DNA from: Brachycybe producta
Taxonomy: Eukaryota; Arthropoda; Diplopoda; Playtdesmida; Andrognathidae
DNA: 64,000 nt
Assembly (NCBI GenBank): GCA_036925085.1
Contig: JAUPFP010000001.1
Location: 21,291,229 to 21,355,228 of the forward strand
Direction: 5' to 3'
Numbering within the stretch: the stretch's first letter is position 1; each line of letters starts with the position of its first letter. Positions 63,931 to 64,000 of the stretch are shown in pieces. A model generated the notes under the pieces. It was not told the DNA's origin and searched no databases. It saw nothing but the letters and a program-made list of their open reading frames with translations. Made by a program: the position numbers and the translations under genes.

Positions 63931-64000
63931 TATATAAAGTTAGAAAAGAAACCTCAAAGTTGTAGGTTTCTATTATGCAAAGTAGGTTTATGTGTAGAAA

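Overview
The window reads as repeat-dominated, AT-rich intergenic or intronic DNA from an animal, most likely an invertebrate. The evidence is: long TA, GA, CT and GAT microsatellites; many minisatellites; animal-type DNA transposons (hAT, mariner-like, Mutator-like, Helitron); a decayed non-LTR retrotransposon; and one short block of the pentanucleotide CCTAA. There are no bacterial operons, ribosome-binding sites or long conserved ORFs. The sequence alone does not support a narrower taxon. I recognise no intact protein-coding gene. Most long open frames are artefacts of tandem repeats whose units contain no stop codon.

Layout. 1-400: edge of a dispersed GC-richer minisatellite element whose fuller copy lies inverted at 33.8-35.1 kb. 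0.7-7.1 kb: a string of palindromic MITEs (families called D, F, L, G, E, J here) with Mutator-like MITEs inserted among them. 7.9-9.5 kb: a hAT fragment running into a minisatellite that is split by a fold-back mariner-like element. 10.3-14.5 kb: minisatellite, a tandem duplication, and an inverted pair of an unknown repeat. 14.5-20.8 kb: Mutator-like MITEs, GA array, family F cluster with a nested hAT, a Helitron-like element, and a hAT inside family I. 21.2-25.5 kb: a GC-rich palindrome, an element with TTTGGCG subterminal repeats and a CCTAA core, and CT and TA arrays. 25.6-30.2 kb: the least repetitive part, with a candidate micro-exon (25.9 kb) and a candidate promoter plus first coding exon (29.6-30.2 kb). 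30.5-37.2 kb: 30-bp and 45-bp arrays, a 190-bp tandem repeat, two hAT copies split by a Helitron, and a short hAT MITE. 38.0-39.9 kb: a minisatellite split by a hAT element that still encodes its dimerisation domain. 40.7-49.2 kb: more MITEs and an 80-bp array. 50.4-53.1 kb: a Helitron and a reverse-transcriptase pseudogene carrying two MITEs. 53.9-64.0 kb: an 18/19-bp array, a Helitron with a nested MITE, families C and D nested, a 177-bp satellite and further arrays.

How the parts relate. The window is best read as layers of insertion. Perfect target-site duplications fix the order in several places: 9 bp for the Mutator-like MITEs, 8 bp for four hAT-type elements, TA for the mariner-like ones, and TTAA flanks for family C. 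The most distinctive object is the fold-back element at 8177-8838. It holds two head-to-head copies of the 5' end of a transposase gene, so any read-through transcript would form a long hairpin.
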